NCBI RefSeq assembly: GCF_010906925.1
Contig: NZ_VTVE01000001.1
Location: 1,340,278 to 1,404,277, forward strand
Direction of reading: 5' to 3'
From: Pseudobutyrivibrio xylanivorans
GTDB taxonomy: Bacteria > Bacillota > Clostridia > Lachnospirales > Lachnospiraceae
DNA length: 64,000 nucleotides
Within the stretch, counting starts at the first letter, position 1. Each line of letters opens with the position of its first letter. The position numbers and the translations under genes were made by a program. The notes beneath the pieces were generated by a model, which made no database searches, was not told the origin of the DNA, and saw only the letters and a program-made list of their open reading frames with translations. Shown in pieces: positions 1-7,925 of this stretch.

Positions 1-14
1 CTAGCACAAATCAT
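1..14 (-). CDS. Possible 5' end of a gene cut by the window edge
   Basis: A minus-strand ATG at 14 follows an AGGAG ribosome site (plus-strand 23-27) with 8 nt spacing. The reading frame runs off the left edge after four codons (M-I-C-A). Nothing can be said about the product. The DNA upstream resembles the leader of the Nudix gene further right, which suggests another gene start here. Confidence 0.35.
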
Positions 15-53
15 TTTCTAATCTCCTAAAATATGCCTTACATTAAATCTATT

Positions 54-85
54 TCTCTATTCCCTTTATTTTTTGATCCTATAGC
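54..85. repeat. Imperfect ~32-bp leader repeat, copy A
   Basis: TCTCTATTCC-(C/T)TTTATTTTT-GAT(T)CC-TATAGC occurs here and again at 1033-1066, upstream of two minus-strand genes. It may reflect duplication of a leader region. It has no coding content. Confidence 0.45.
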
Positions 86-121
86 TCATTAAACTCTAGT
101 TTCCTTCAAATACCAGACGCT

Positions 122-538
122 CTACCATCTCTTTTCAAAGGCAATTCTCACCGCAGCAATAAAACCAATTATTGTCACGAGTGACATAACACATTTTTCA
201 AAAACAGTACCTAGTAACTGCTGAATAATTCCAATAAAAGATAATGGCAACAAGACAATCAAGAACACTGATACAACAATTCCCCAAAACTTATTAAACT
301 TGATTGGGATAATCTGACTTGCAATTAACGTAATTACGATACTGATAAGTAAAATTATAATTGATGAAATTGAAGTCTGCTTAGCAACTTCAAAAGATTC
401 TGACCGTCCACCATTTACCCAAAGATATGGTAAAACTCCTGTAATCACTAAAATATGCACAATTATTGTAAATAGACCTATAGAAACAGAAATATATCCT
501 GCCTTTTTTAAATTGAATTTTCTAATCCACGCTAACAC
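122..538 (-). CDS. Hypothetical four-helix membrane protein
   Basis: This is a 138-residue integral membrane protein of unknown function. Four hydrophobic segments are visible at about 15-40, 56-78, 85-105 and 117-134, with a basic N-terminus (RKFNLKK) consistent with a cytoplasmic start. The start is GTG at 538, supported by AGGGGGAAG about ten bases upstream. No catalytic motif is seen. It lies 24 nt downstream of the Nudix gene on the same strand, so the two may be co-transcribed, but I see no functional link. Confidence 0.7.
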   Translation of the reverse strand: MLAWIRKFNLKKAGYISVSIGLFTIIVHILVITGVLPYLWVNGGRSESFEVAKQTSISSIIILLISIVITLIASQIIPIKFNKFWGIVVSVFLIVLLPLSFIGIIQQLLGTVFEKCVMSLVTIIGFIAAVRIAFEKRW

Positions 539-562
539 ATTAAACTTCCCCCTAAAAAGCTC

Positions 563-1030
563 TTATTTAACAATACAAGTATTTCCGCCAGCGGCCCAGT
601 CTCGGATTGGGCGAGCATCAGGATAAAAAAGTTCATCTGGAATCTCATTTCGTGCGAAGAAGCGATGCTCCAACACTTCAGAATCCTCATCTGAAATCAC
701 ACCCTCATATTCAGTTGCTCTAAAAATAACAGCTAACGAATACACCACATCGTCATTGGGATAATGAATGACTCTATCCTCTCCTGAATACAATCCAAAA
801 AGCTCTGGGTTAAGTACGTTTATCCCAACTTCCTCACGTATTTCTCGTTTTACAGCTTCAATATATGTTTCATGAGGCTCCAGTGCTCCGCCTGGTATAC
901 ACCACTGACCATTATCGCTCCTCTTCTGTAGAAGAAGTTCACCTTTTTCATTCTCTAGGAGCAAACCGCAGCCCACACCTACAATTAAATCATGACCTAT
1001 TACTTTTCTTAAGTCCTTAATATAATCCAT
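563..1030 (-). CDS. Nudix hydrolase
   Basis: This is a 155-residue hydrolase of nucleoside diphosphates linked to another moiety. The full Nudix box is present at residues 48-70: G48, E54, then REIREEVG with the metal-binding glutamates E66 and E67. The preceding QWCIPGGALEP segment is typical of the MutT/ADP-ribose pyrophosphatase-like branch, but the substrate cannot be fixed from the motif. The length matches a stand-alone Nudix domain. The leader upstream of the ATG carries copy B of the repeat also found at 54-85. Confidence 0.9.
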   Translation of the reverse strand: MDYIKDLRKVIGHDLIVGVGCGLLLENEKGELLLQKRSDNGQWCIPGGALEPHETYIEAVKREIREEVGINVLNPELFGLYSGEDRVIHYPNDDVVYSLAVIFRATEYEGVISDEDSEVLEHRFFARNEIPDELFYPDARPIRDWAAGGNTCIVK

Positions 1031-1032
1031 AT

Positions 1033-1066
1033 TCTCTATTCCTTTTATTTTTGATTCCTGTATAGC
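1033..1066. repeat. Imperfect ~32-bp leader repeat, copy B
   Basis: This is the second copy of the T-rich leader segment at 54-85. It lies immediately upstream of the Nudix start codon, so it would form part of that gene's 5' untranslated region. Confidence 0.45.
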
Positions 1067-1160
1067 CTGCCAATGCTATTCTTCTCTGTTTGCCATTCAA
1101 ATCCCACTAGTTAATGCACGTACCACTATTTTAGACCTCTTCTTCCATGTATTATCGCTC

Positions 1161-2339
1161 CTACATACTTGCCTTATAAATTGCAAGCATATCCGCTTCA
1201 TTAAGCACCTTTGCAGAGCCTTTTTCTCCGCCAACTCCGATAGCACATTTTTTTGCCATAAGAGCAAGCTCATCTTCTGTAGGGTTAATACCTAATTCAC
1301 GAAGATTTGTAGGCATCTCAATTTGTCTATAGAAATCCTCTACTGCTTCAATTCCGCGAAGTGCAATTTCCTCATCAGTGCCGCTGTTTTCTACCTCCAT
1401 GACATTTAGTGCAAACTTCTTGAATCTATGCAAACAGTTCTTATATACATATCTAGCCCAGCTTCCCCAGATAGCTGCAAGACCTGCTCCGTGGGCCACA
1501 TCGTAAAGACCACCAAGCTCATGTTCTAGCTTGTGAGTCATCCAGTCACCGCCATCATTACCACAGCCTGTAAGTCCATTATGGGCAAGACTTCCCGCCC
1601 ACATAACTTCTGCTCTAGCGTCATAGTTCTTTGGATCTTTGTATAAAATAAGGGCATTTTTCTTGACGGTGCGAAGAAGCCCCTCTGCCAAAGAATCTGT
1701 AATTTCCATATTTCCACCATTTGAAAAATATCTCTCCATGGTGTGCATCATAATATCAGTACATCCACATGCTGTCTGATAGTCTGGCAATGTCATAGTC
1801 AACTCTGGATTCATGATTGCAAATTTTGGACGCCCAAAATCACTGCTGTATCCACGCTTAACAAGACCATCCTCTTTAGTAATTACTGAAGAATCGCTCA
1901 TCTCGCTACCAGTAGCAGCAATTGTAAGAATTACTCCTACTGGAAGACAGCCTTTTGCCTGTCTTTTATAATCGTAAAAATCCCATACATCTCCTTCATT
2001 GGCTACACCATATCCTATTGCCTTAGCTGAATCGATTGCACTTCCTCCACCAACTGCCAAAAGGAAATCCACGCCTTCTTTCTTGCAAAGTTCAATCCCC
2101 TCGTATACTAAACCAAGATGAGGATTTGGAACTGCTCCACCTAATGTTACATAGCTAATTCCTGCTGCGTCCAAAGTGTCTGTCACCCTCTTTAAAAGTC
2201 CAGAGCGAACAACACTTCCACCACCGTAATGAATTAAAAGCTTTGTACCACCAAACTCCTTTACTAAATCAGCAACCTTTGCTTCAGTATTCTTTCCAAA
2301 TACCACCTTTGTAGGTGTAAAATAATTGAAATCAAACAT
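1161..2339 (-). CDS. Iron-containing alcohol dehydrogenase (butanol dehydrogenase/YqhD-like)
   Basis: This 392-residue cytoplasmic NAD(P)H-dependent alcohol dehydrogenase of the group III (iron-dependent) family reduces aldehydes to alcohols. The nucleotide-binding motif VGGGSAIDSAKA lies at 96-107. The metal ligands expected for the family are all visible: D195 and H199 (TDIMMHTME), H273 (HKLEHELGG) and H283 (DVAHGAGL). The pattern is closest to the NADPH-dependent butanol dehydrogenase/YqhD branch, which includes fermentative and detoxifying aldehyde reductases. The gene sits alone, with a GAGGAGGG ribosome site before the ATG at 2339. Substrate range is inference. Confidence 0.92.
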   Translation of the reverse strand: MFDFNYFTPTKVVFGKNTEAKVADLVKEFGGTKLLIHYGGGSVVRSGLLKRVTDTLDAAGISYVTLGGAVPNPHLGLVYEGIELCKKEGVDFLLAVGGGSAIDSAKAIGYGVANEGDVWDFYDYKRQAKGCLPVGVILTIAATGSEMSDSSVITKEDGLVKRGYSSDFGRPKFAIMNPELTMTLPDYQTACGCTDIMMHTMERYFSNGGNMEITDSLAEGLLRTVKKNALILYKDPKNYDARAEVMWAGSLAHNGLTGCGNDGGDWMTHKLEHELGGLYDVAHGAGLAAIWGSWARYVYKNCLHRFKKFALNVMEVENSGTDEEIALRGIEAVEDFYRQIEMPTNLRELGINPTEDELALMAKKCAIGVGGEKGSAKVLNEADMLAIYKASM

Positions 2340-2430
2340 GTAAAAACCCTCCTCTAAAAATCTGTTTCCTCTTAAATATTATTTTGTAACAACACAAGTA
2401 ATAACCCCATTCTGTGATAAAAAACTCCTG

Positions 2431-2883
2431 CTAAAGCTTATACTGCATAAAATTTCCGTTATGAATAAATCCATATGACGAGTACAGCTTCACACCCATA
2501 TCTGAGGCAGTAATCTGTACTGTTCCGCAGCCATAGTTTCTCGCCTCTTTAACCACTCTATCAAGTAGCTCCTTTGCTATTCCTCGTCTCCTGTACTCTG
2601 GGTCTGTGTACATACTGGAAAGTAATCCCATCTTTCCAGAGGGACAGCCAAAATATGGAGGCTTCTCTACAAATGACATTCCACTTGTTCCGATGATTTT
2701 TTCTCCATCAAAGGCTAGCCAAGATACAAATGTCCCATCAGCCATATGCCTATCATAATAATCTCTAAGAGCAGGTTCCAAATCGATTTCTTCCTTAGCC
2801 CCCTCCTCGCGAAGTTGCGTAATTCGCATTTGAATAAATGTTTCTAAATACTCTTTGCTAAGTCTCCTATAATCAATACCCAT
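2431..2883 (-). CDS. GNAT family N-acetyltransferase
   Basis: This is a 150-residue acetyl-CoA-dependent N-acetyltransferase. The acetyl-CoA binding motif A is seen as MYTDPEYRRRGIAKELLD, followed by the C-terminal signature LYSSYGFIHNGNFMQY. I chose the ATG at 2883 rather than the in-frame ATG four codons earlier (2895), because a GGGAGG ribosome site lies between them, four bases before the 2883 start. It is the last gene of a likely four-gene unit (4588, 3759, 2913, 2431; gaps of 10-30 nt). The acceptor substrate is unknown. Confidence 0.85.
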   Translation of the reverse strand: MGIDYRRLSKEYLETFIQMRITQLREEGAKEEIDLEPALRDYYDRHMADGTFVSWLAFDGEKIIGTSGMSFVEKPPYFGCPSGKMGLLSSMYTDPEYRRRGIAKELLDRVVKEARNYGCGTVQITASDMGVKLYSSYGFIHNGNFMQYKL

Positions 2884-2912
2884 AAAACCTCCCATTCAAA
2901 AGCCATTATACT

Positions 2913-3749
2913 TTAAAGCAACCCAACTTGCTCCCACATACCCTCTTGTGGATTTGCACTAAGTCGCACAACATGATCATAACCTAGAGATAATAAAATA
3001 TCTTTGGCCTGTGAATACCCAGCGTCTAGCAATTTGGCATCATGACAATCAGAATTGATAATCACTTCTCCTCCCCATTCTTTCCATTCCTTAAGCAAAA
3101 ATGGCGCAGGATATGGAGCCTTCATATACCCTCTTGCCATGCCACCGGTGTTTACCTCAAGAAAAGCATTTGTTTCATACATATCTCTCAGCGCATCAAG
3201 AGCCATTTTTCTATAGGCCAAAGACTCTTCATCATATAGATGCAATATGGAATTGTTGTATCTTAATAAATCAAAATGCCCTATTATCGCAGGCTTAAAA
3301 TCAAGCACATAATCTCTAAACAATGAAAAATATTGCTTAGCCATTTCTAGCCCACTGCCACCGCAGTATTCATCAATATATTTCTGAAGCTCCTCAGCTG
3401 CTCCATCAACCCCAACATAACTTCCATCAGGTTTCATAAAATAATGAACCGATGCAATAAAATAATCATAATCGGCTACATCTGAGCAACTATATAAATC
3501 CCGTTCAATCCCAAGATACACAGCCATCTTTCCCTTGTAGTCTTGCTGGATCTTTCTTATTTCTTTTTTATAATCACTTTCCCTGGATGGATTAATACAA
3601 TGTGCCTCATCAAAAGTCTGCGGTGCATGAGATGTAAAACCAAGAGAAACAAATCCTAATTCACATGCCCTTACAGCTAGTTCCTCCGCCGTAGACTTTC
3701 CATCACAAAAAGTTGTATGCACATGTGCTGATGATAAAACCTCTCCCAT
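2913..3749 (-). CDS. PHP-domain phosphatase, histidinol-phosphatase (HisJ/HisK) type
   Basis: This 278-residue metal-dependent phosphoesterase has the PHP fold. Metal-site signatures appear in order: HVHTTFCDG at the N-terminus, a glutamate in GIERD, ASVHYF, GHFDLL, and NSDCHD near the C-terminus. The layout and length match HisJ-type histidinol-phosphatases, which dephosphorylate histidinol phosphate in histidine synthesis. No other his gene is nearby, so a different phosphate ester cannot be excluded. It lies 9 nt after the MBL-fold gene and is followed by a GNAT, as in a small operon. Confidence 0.85.
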   Translation of the reverse strand: MGEVLSSAHVHTTFCDGKSTAEELAVRACELGFVSLGFTSHAPQTFDEAHCINPSRESDYKKEIRKIQQDYKGKMAVYLGIERDLYSCSDVADYDYFIASVHYFMKPDGSYVGVDGAAEELQKYIDEYCGGSGLEMAKQYFSLFRDYVLDFKPAIIGHFDLLRYNNSILHLYDEESLAYRKMALDALRDMYETNAFLEVNTGGMARGYMKAPYPAPFLLKEWKEWGGEVIINSDCHDAKLLDAGYSQAKDILLSLGYDHVVRLSANPQEGMWEQVGLL

Positions 3750-3758
3750 ACATTCCCC

Positions 3759-4577
3759 TTAAATCTCTATCTGCAGTCCCACTTTCATCTGTTCAATTCT
3801 ATCCCCAAGCTGTTCCTTTAAAATTTTAAAGGCTCTTCCTCTAGTACAGTGTCCTGTACAAATATATTCTATTGATGTTTCTTTGATTGCAGTGGCTACA
3901 TCTAATATTTCTTCATCAGTCTTGTTAAACAAATGAAAACCGCCAATATATCCATATATTTTCTTTTCAGGAAATGCCGCTTTCACCTCGTTAATGATAT
4001 TTATAACCCCTCCATGTGAACAGGAATTAATAATCAATAATCCTTTATCTGTATCAACTACAAGACTTTGCTCATGGTCAAAATCATCAAAGCTCCATTT
4101 CCAGCCAGTCCTCCTATACATTTTTTCTCGTTTTCCAATGTTAGAAAGCCCCGCTGTAGTATGTGGCACTAGATATACTCCATCTGTAATTTCGTATACC
4201 CCTTCTACCTTCTCTATTCTATCTGCATAGTCCTCAAGCATTCTCTTAGGTATGCCAATATATTTCTTAAAAATGAATTTCTTATCATAACAATTTGCAG
4301 CTGTATTTTCTCTAACAAAAAGTTTTGCCTTTGAATTGTTATCAAAAAAACCAGGCATGCCGTTGGCATGATCATAGTGAGCATGACTAAGGACTCCATA
4401 ATCTACCTCTGCAACATCTTCTCCCAGTCCTTTCATATTCTCAAGGAAAAGATTGGAACCGCCTGCATCCACAAGAATCTTCTTTCCATTATATTTAACA
4501 AGAAGGCTCAGTCCCCATTCACCGCATAAATTTTCACTTGCTATATTGTCAACTATGACTGTTATTTCTGTTTTCAT
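3759..4577 (-). CDS. MBL-fold metallohydrolase (COG1237-like)
   Basis: This is a 272-residue metallo-beta-lactamase-fold protein. The signature SHAHYDHANG gives H65, H67, D69 and H70 of the dimetal site. Further likely ligands are in SCSHGG and GGFHLF, and a C-terminal CTGHCT motif is typical of the COG1237 group, which includes methanogen dihydropterin-related synthases and many uncharacterised bacterial members. The function in this organism is unknown. It lies 10 nt after the GNAT gene at 4588-5088 and 9 nt before the PHP phosphatase gene. Confidence 0.85.
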   Translation of the reverse strand: MKTEITVIVDNIASENLCGEWGLSLLVKYNGKKILVDAGGSNLFLENMKGLGEDVAEVDYGVLSHAHYDHANGMPGFFDNNSKAKLFVRENTAANCYDKKFIFKKYIGIPKRMLEDYADRIEKVEGVYEITDGVYLVPHTTAGLSNIGKREKMYRRTGWKWSFDDFDHEQSLVVDTDKGLLIINSCSHGGVINIINEVKAAFPEKKIYGYIGGFHLFNKTDEEILDVATAIKETSIEYICTGHCTRGRAFKILKEQLGDRIEQMKVGLQIEI

Positions 4578-4587
4578 CTTCTATTAC

Positions 4588-5088
4588 CTACAATTTTTTC
4601 TCCATCAAATCGAATCGACCCTTGCGCCAATCAGCAAAACCCCTGGCCTCATAGCCATTGTGGCGATACAAGTTTTGCGCAAATGGATTTTCTGTAAAAG
4701 TATCTAGTCTAACAGATTCATATCCCATATCCTTTATCTGGTGCTCGATGTGAATAAGAGCTGCCTTTCCTATGCCCTTATTCTGAAAACGTGGTGAAAC
4801 GCAAAATCTATGCAATACATAGGCTGAGTTATCATCGTATTTCCAATTTGCATTGCCATACTGCTCGTCACACTCTCCGCTAATAACATATAAAGCAACT
4901 AAGTTATCCTCTTCGTATGCTACGTATAGTGTCTGTTTTTCTATATCAGATTCAAAATCTCCTCTAGCAGGATAGACATCATCCCACTGATAGATTTCAT
5001 GTCTTTCCATTTCCTTAACTGCATCCCTTATCAATACACAAATATTGTCCAGATCACTCTTTGTTCCTAAGCGATATTCAATATTCAT
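4588..5088 (-). CDS. GNAT family N-acetyltransferase
   Basis: This 166-residue acetyltransferase is the first gene of the operon that continues with the MBL, PHP and second GNAT genes. The acetyl-CoA site is recognisable in FCVSPRFQNKGIGKAAL and the C-terminal signature in NPFAQNLYRHNGYEARG. An AGGAG ribosome site lies before the ATG at 5088. It is divergent from the HAD gene at 5320. The substrate is unknown. Confidence 0.87.
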   Translation of the reverse strand: MNIEYRLGTKSDLDNICVLIRDAVKEMERHEIYQWDDVYPARGDFESDIEKQTLYVAYEEDNLVALYVISGECDEQYGNANWKYDDNSAYVLHRFCVSPRFQNKGIGKAALIHIEHQIKDMGYESVRLDTFTENPFAQNLYRHNGYEARGFADWRKGRFDLMEKKL

Positions 5089-5319
5089 TTTTCCTCTCCT
5101 TGCAAGTAAATAGTCCTACTATCAACTAATTAATTATGCTAATTGTATACTTTCCACCTACTAAAATAAAGATTAAATTCCCAATTATTATTAGTTCGAG
5201 TAATTGGTTGAAAATTTATTTTCTGTTCGATTGAAAAAAGAGAAAGCAGGGTGTATATTATTGATACAGATATAGAACATATTTTCGGAACTAACATTCG
5301 AGATTTCAGGAGGTTGCCT

Positions 5320-5640
5320 ATGGATTACAAGATAATAGCTGTGGATTTCGATGGTACTCTCTGCTTTAGTAACTGGCCAGAGCTTGGGGAGCCTAATACT
5401 AGGTTGATTCAATATCTTCAGGCTCAGCAGGCCGCTGGCAATAAAATTATCCTATGGACATGCCGAGCAGGCGATGCCCTGTCTTCTGCTCTTGATTGGT
5501 GTGTTGAGCAGGGGCTTAGTTTTGATGCTATTAATGACAATCTACCTGAGATTGTTGAGCTCTACGGGAACAATTCCAGAAAAATAACCTGTGATATTTA
5601 TATAGACGATAGGAATATGCTGCCAGAGGCAGTGTGCTAA
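5320..5640 (+). CDS. Small HAD-superfamily hydrolase
   Basis: This 106-residue HAD-like protein shows motif I, AVDFDGTLC (nucleophile D9, acid/base D11), motif II, ILWTCRAG, and a C-terminal DIYIDDRN that supplies the metal-binding aspartates. It has no cap domain and is shorter than most such proteins. I chose the ATG at 5320, not an upstream ATG at 5251, because a perfect AGGAGG ribosome site lies seven bases before it and homology begins there. The substrate is unknown. Confidence 0.8.
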   Translation: MDYKIIAVDFDGTLCFSNWPELGEPNTRLIQYLQAQQAAGNKIILWTCRAGDALSSALDWCVEQGLSFDAINDNLPEIVELYGNNSRKITCDIYIDDRNMLPEAVC

Positions 5641-5731
5641 CTGCTTTCCTGATCTTGGTGAGCGCCAGTATGACGGCTACATATCTCCTATAGTTTCGAT
5701 ACTATTTTTACAAGAATGGAAGTGACCATAC

Positions 5732-6031
5732 ATGTACTACAAAATGAAAAATATTTTTGACAATATAGATGTCATCTGCCAGATAAAATCAGATGGCTCA
5801 GCCATCCCACTGAAGTTCCGCCTTCAAAATGAGGATGGCATATTTGAAACCTACTCTATCAAGACCTACAAGCCAGTCCCCAAGCAGGGGACCCGCACTA
5901 CTAAGGACGGCATATACGTTAGCAATAGCACCGAGATATTTGAGTGTCGAGTGGTGATTTTTGGAACTGAGCGGACTGTGCGACTCTACTACAGTCCTAA
6001 AATAGATAATCGCTGGAAATTAGCAATATAA
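5732..6031 (+). CDS. Conserved-looking hypothetical protein, 99 aa
   Basis: This is a small soluble protein without signal peptide or membrane helix. It alternates hydrophobic and charged residues as in a beta-rich domain (FECRVVIFGTERTVRLYY), but I do not recognise a family. A GGAAGTGA ribosome-like site precedes the ATG at 5732; a second ATG four codons later is an alternative start. It follows the HAD gene on the same strand after 91 nt and ends at a terminator hairpin shared with the convergent flavodoxin gene. Confidence 0.6.
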   Translation: MYYKMKNIFDNIDVICQIKSDGSAIPLKFRLQNEDGIFETYSIKTYKPVPKQGTRTTKDGIYVSNSTEIFECRVVIFGTERTVRLYYSPKIDNRWKLAI

Positions 6032-6032
6032 T

Positions 6033-6056
6033 AGGCTGCCACTTCTGTGACAGCCT
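6033..6056. terminator. Bidirectional terminator hairpin
   Basis: AGGCTGCCAC and GTGACAGCCT form a 10-bp stem with one mismatch and a 4-base loop. It lies in the 34-nt gap between two convergent genes, the hypothetical gene (+) and flavodoxin (-). The T-tract is weak on both sides. Confidence 0.55.
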
Positions 6057-6065
6057 GTTGTCTAT

Positions 6066-6476
6066 TTAGCCAATAATCTTTTTTGCAAACTCTGCTGCTG
6101 CATTTGCATCGTCGGCATTTGGTCTGCCCTTGTGAAGTCCCTTGAACTCGCCCTTGCAATGGAACTCTCTCTCGTCCATTGGAATACCAACTTTGTCAGC
6201 CTCAGCCTTAACCTTCTTGTATGTAGAATTAAGCATTGCTGCTGAGCCAAAGTTAACAATCTTGCCAACAAGATTCTTATCTAGTGAAGCTACAAAGCTC
6301 TTAACCTCTGGATCAATGCTAAAAGCATAATATGAATTTCCAAGGAAAAGAATATCTACCTGCTCAGTAATTGGCTCACTAATTGGCAAAGCCTCAACTC
6401 CAACTACATTAGCAATAGCCTCAGCAAGTCTCTTAGTATTTCCTGTCTTTGTGTAATATCTAACAGCGCATTTCAT
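6066..6476 (-). CDS. Flavodoxin-like protein
   Basis: This 136-residue protein carries the FMN phosphate-binding loop YTKTGNTKRLA at residues 8-18, which defines the flavodoxin fold. The second flavin loop is likely around LGNSYYAF. It is shorter than redox-partner flavodoxins and resembles the small flavodoxin domain proteins of clostridia that serve as electron carriers or NAD(P)H-dependent reductases. I chose the ATG at 6476, with AAAGGAGG seven bases upstream, over an in-frame upstream start at 6548 with no ribosome site. Confidence 0.85.
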   Translation of the reverse strand: MKCAVRYYTKTGNTKRLAEAIANVVGVEALPISEPITEQVDILFLGNSYYAFSIDPEVKSFVASLDKNLVGKIVNFGSAAMLNSTYKKVKAEADKVGIPMDEREFHCKGEFKGLHKGRPNADDANAAAEFAKKIIG

Positions 6477-6594
6477 GATTAGCCCTCCTTTAGATTTTGT
6501 ATCATTATATTGCGTGCAATCTATTTTCTTTATAATAACTCCTACCACCTATTTTTGCAAGCCTATTTTTTTAGAATGTTCCGCAACAAAATAA

Positions 6595-6633
6595 AGGACT
6601 CTATGACTAGAATTTTTCTAATCATAAAGTCCT
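6595..6633 (-). terminator. Rho-independent terminator of the ECF-S/DUF4430 operon
   Basis: AGGACTTTATGATTAGAA pairs with TTCTAGTCATAGAGTCCT (minus strand, a few G-U pairs) around a 3-base loop. It is followed by TTATTTTG, four bases after the stop codon of the ECF S-component gene. Confidence 0.75.
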
Positions 6634-6637
6634 AAAA

Positions 6638-7156
6638 TTAAAACCGTTTCATTACATTTCGTATTGGCTTGTACAGAAATAGCATTAAAACAAAATTTCC
6701 TACGCAGTGAATCATATCCCACATTATTCCTGCAATCCACCAAGGAAAGGCGGTGTTAAATCCTGCTGCAATTCCACCTGAGCTAAATCCTATGAAAAAA
6801 TAGGTTATAGAGCAAAGGGCACCAAAACATAGCCCAAATATGCCTGAGAAAATTGCCCAGAATAATGCTGAATCTTCTTTTCTGAAAAGCCAAGTCAAAA
6901 GCACAAGCAAAGGCCAGATGTATAGATACATTATCCACCAGGTATTCATGCCGTAGATAATGCCCTCTACTAAAATAAAGGCTGGCACTACCGCTATAAC
7001 CTTTCTTCCAAAATATAGGGTAAACATAATCAACCAAAATGTGGTCAACTCTACATTTGGCATAAAGCTAAGAACTGCCTTACATACTTCTATTACTGCA
7101 ATCATGGCACCGATTAGTGCAATGTCTTTGGCAGAAAAACGAAACTTGTCTTCCAT
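6638..7156 (-). CDS. ECF transporter S component (substrate-binding membrane protein)
   Basis: This is a 172-residue protein with about five to six membrane helices and a conserved-looking PWWIAGIMWDMIHCVGNFV segment near the C-terminus, typical of ECF S components. S components bind a vitamin or cofactor and dock on a shared EcfA-EcfA'-EcfT energising module, which is not in this window. It starts one base after the stop of the DUF4430 gene (TAG-T-ATG), so translation is probably coupled; upstream in-frame starts lack a ribosome site. The DUF4430 partner resembles the C-terminal domain of transcobalamin, so a corrinoid or other large cofactor is a reasonable guess for the substrate. No riboswitch is seen upstream. 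Confidence 0.82.
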   Translation of the reverse strand: MEDKFRFSAKDIALIGAMIAVIEVCKAVLSFMPNVELTTFWLIMFTLYFGRKVIAVVPAFILVEGIIYGMNTWWIMYLYIWPLLVLLTWLFRKEDSALFWAIFSGIFGLCFGALCSITYFFIGFSSGGIAAGFNTAFPWWIAGIMWDMIHCVGNFVLMLFLYKPIRNVMKRF

Positions 7157-7157
7157 A

Positions 7158-7580
7158 CTATTCAGCCGCTTCATATGACCAAGTATAAGTATCTCCATCA
7201 GTAACTGGCTGCTCTGTCACTCCATACTGACCATACTCACCATTTACATACAATGCCCAGTAAGCACCATCCTCTTCATAGATAGCCTGCTTGCCATTAA
7301 TAACCTGCACCATGAGACCATAACCGCCATCCTTGCCGCTGAAAGAAAAGCTATCATCTGCCTCTGCCAAATCATCCATGGCATCCTTCAAATACTCAGC
7401 ATCTGTATCAACATCATATTCTGTACTGTTTCCACTTTCATCTACAACCTCAATAACAATAGCCTTGTCACCGGCTGTACTCTTGGCTGGAAACTTGCCA
7501 TATAAAAGTGCAAATGCTGCAATAAGCACTGCTAAAACTATGGCTGAGATAACAATCTTTTTTGTGCTAGTATTTTTCAC
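7158..7580 (-). CDS. DUF4430 (transcobalamin-like) membrane-anchored extracellular protein
   Basis: This is a 140-residue protein. An N-terminal signal-anchor helix (about residues 8-26) is followed by a small beta domain with the DUF4430 pattern: EYDVDTDAEYLKDAM, then GAYWALYVNGEYGQYG and DGDTYTWSY at the end. DUF4430 is structurally related to the C-terminal cobalamin-binding domain of transcobalamin and intrinsic factor. The protein should sit on the outer face of the membrane. The immediately following ECF S component suggests that it presents a ligand to that transporter. This partnership is inference from gene order. Confidence 0.82.
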   Translation of the reverse strand: MKNTSTKKIVISAIVLAVLIAAFALLYGKFPAKSTAGDKAIVIEVVDESGNSTEYDVDTDAEYLKDAMDDLAEADDSFSFSGKDGGYGLMVQVINGKQAIYEEDGAYWALYVNGEYGQYGVTEQPVTDGDTYTWSYEAAE

Positions 7581-7626
7581 TTCAAAATTCTCCTTTGCTT
7601 AAATTCACAATGTCCCCATTGTAGCC

Positions 7627-7857
7627 TTAAGCATTTTCATTGTTCATACCAGTAGCATCATCCTCTTTGGCTTTGTTCTTCTTTTCATTCTGATAAACGC
7701 CATATTTCCAAAGGCAGTAAACAGCAATTGGAATACTAGCTCCTATTAATAAGCCCTCGAAAAAACTTGGCATATCAATTGCCCCACCTATAGCAACAAG
7801 AGATGCTGCTGCAATAAATCCTAGATAATACTTTGTTGCATTATCCACTTTTTTCAT
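7627..7857 (-). CDS. Small two-helix membrane protein
   Basis: This 76-residue protein has hydrophobic segments at about 10-26 and 33-50 and a highly charged C-terminal tail (NEKKNKAKEDD). A GGAGGGT ribosome site precedes the ATG. The function is unknown. It is 46 nt upstream of the DUF4430 gene on the same strand and is probably in the same transcript, so an accessory role in that transport system is possible. Confidence 0.65.
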   Translation of the reverse strand: MKKVDNATKYYLGFIAAASLVAIGGAIDMPSFFEGLLIGASIPIAVYCLWKYGVYQNEKKNKAKEDDATGMNNENA

Positions 7858-7925
7858 TTTTTACCCTCCACTTTTGTTATTTATTGAAACATTAACTTAC
7901 AACATACATTATATAACCCCATGTA

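Noticed and set aside
7581..7925. Cobalamin riboswitch for the DUF4430/ECF operon
   Set aside because: The spaces of about 46 and 68 nt are too short, and no B12-box-like sequence is seen.
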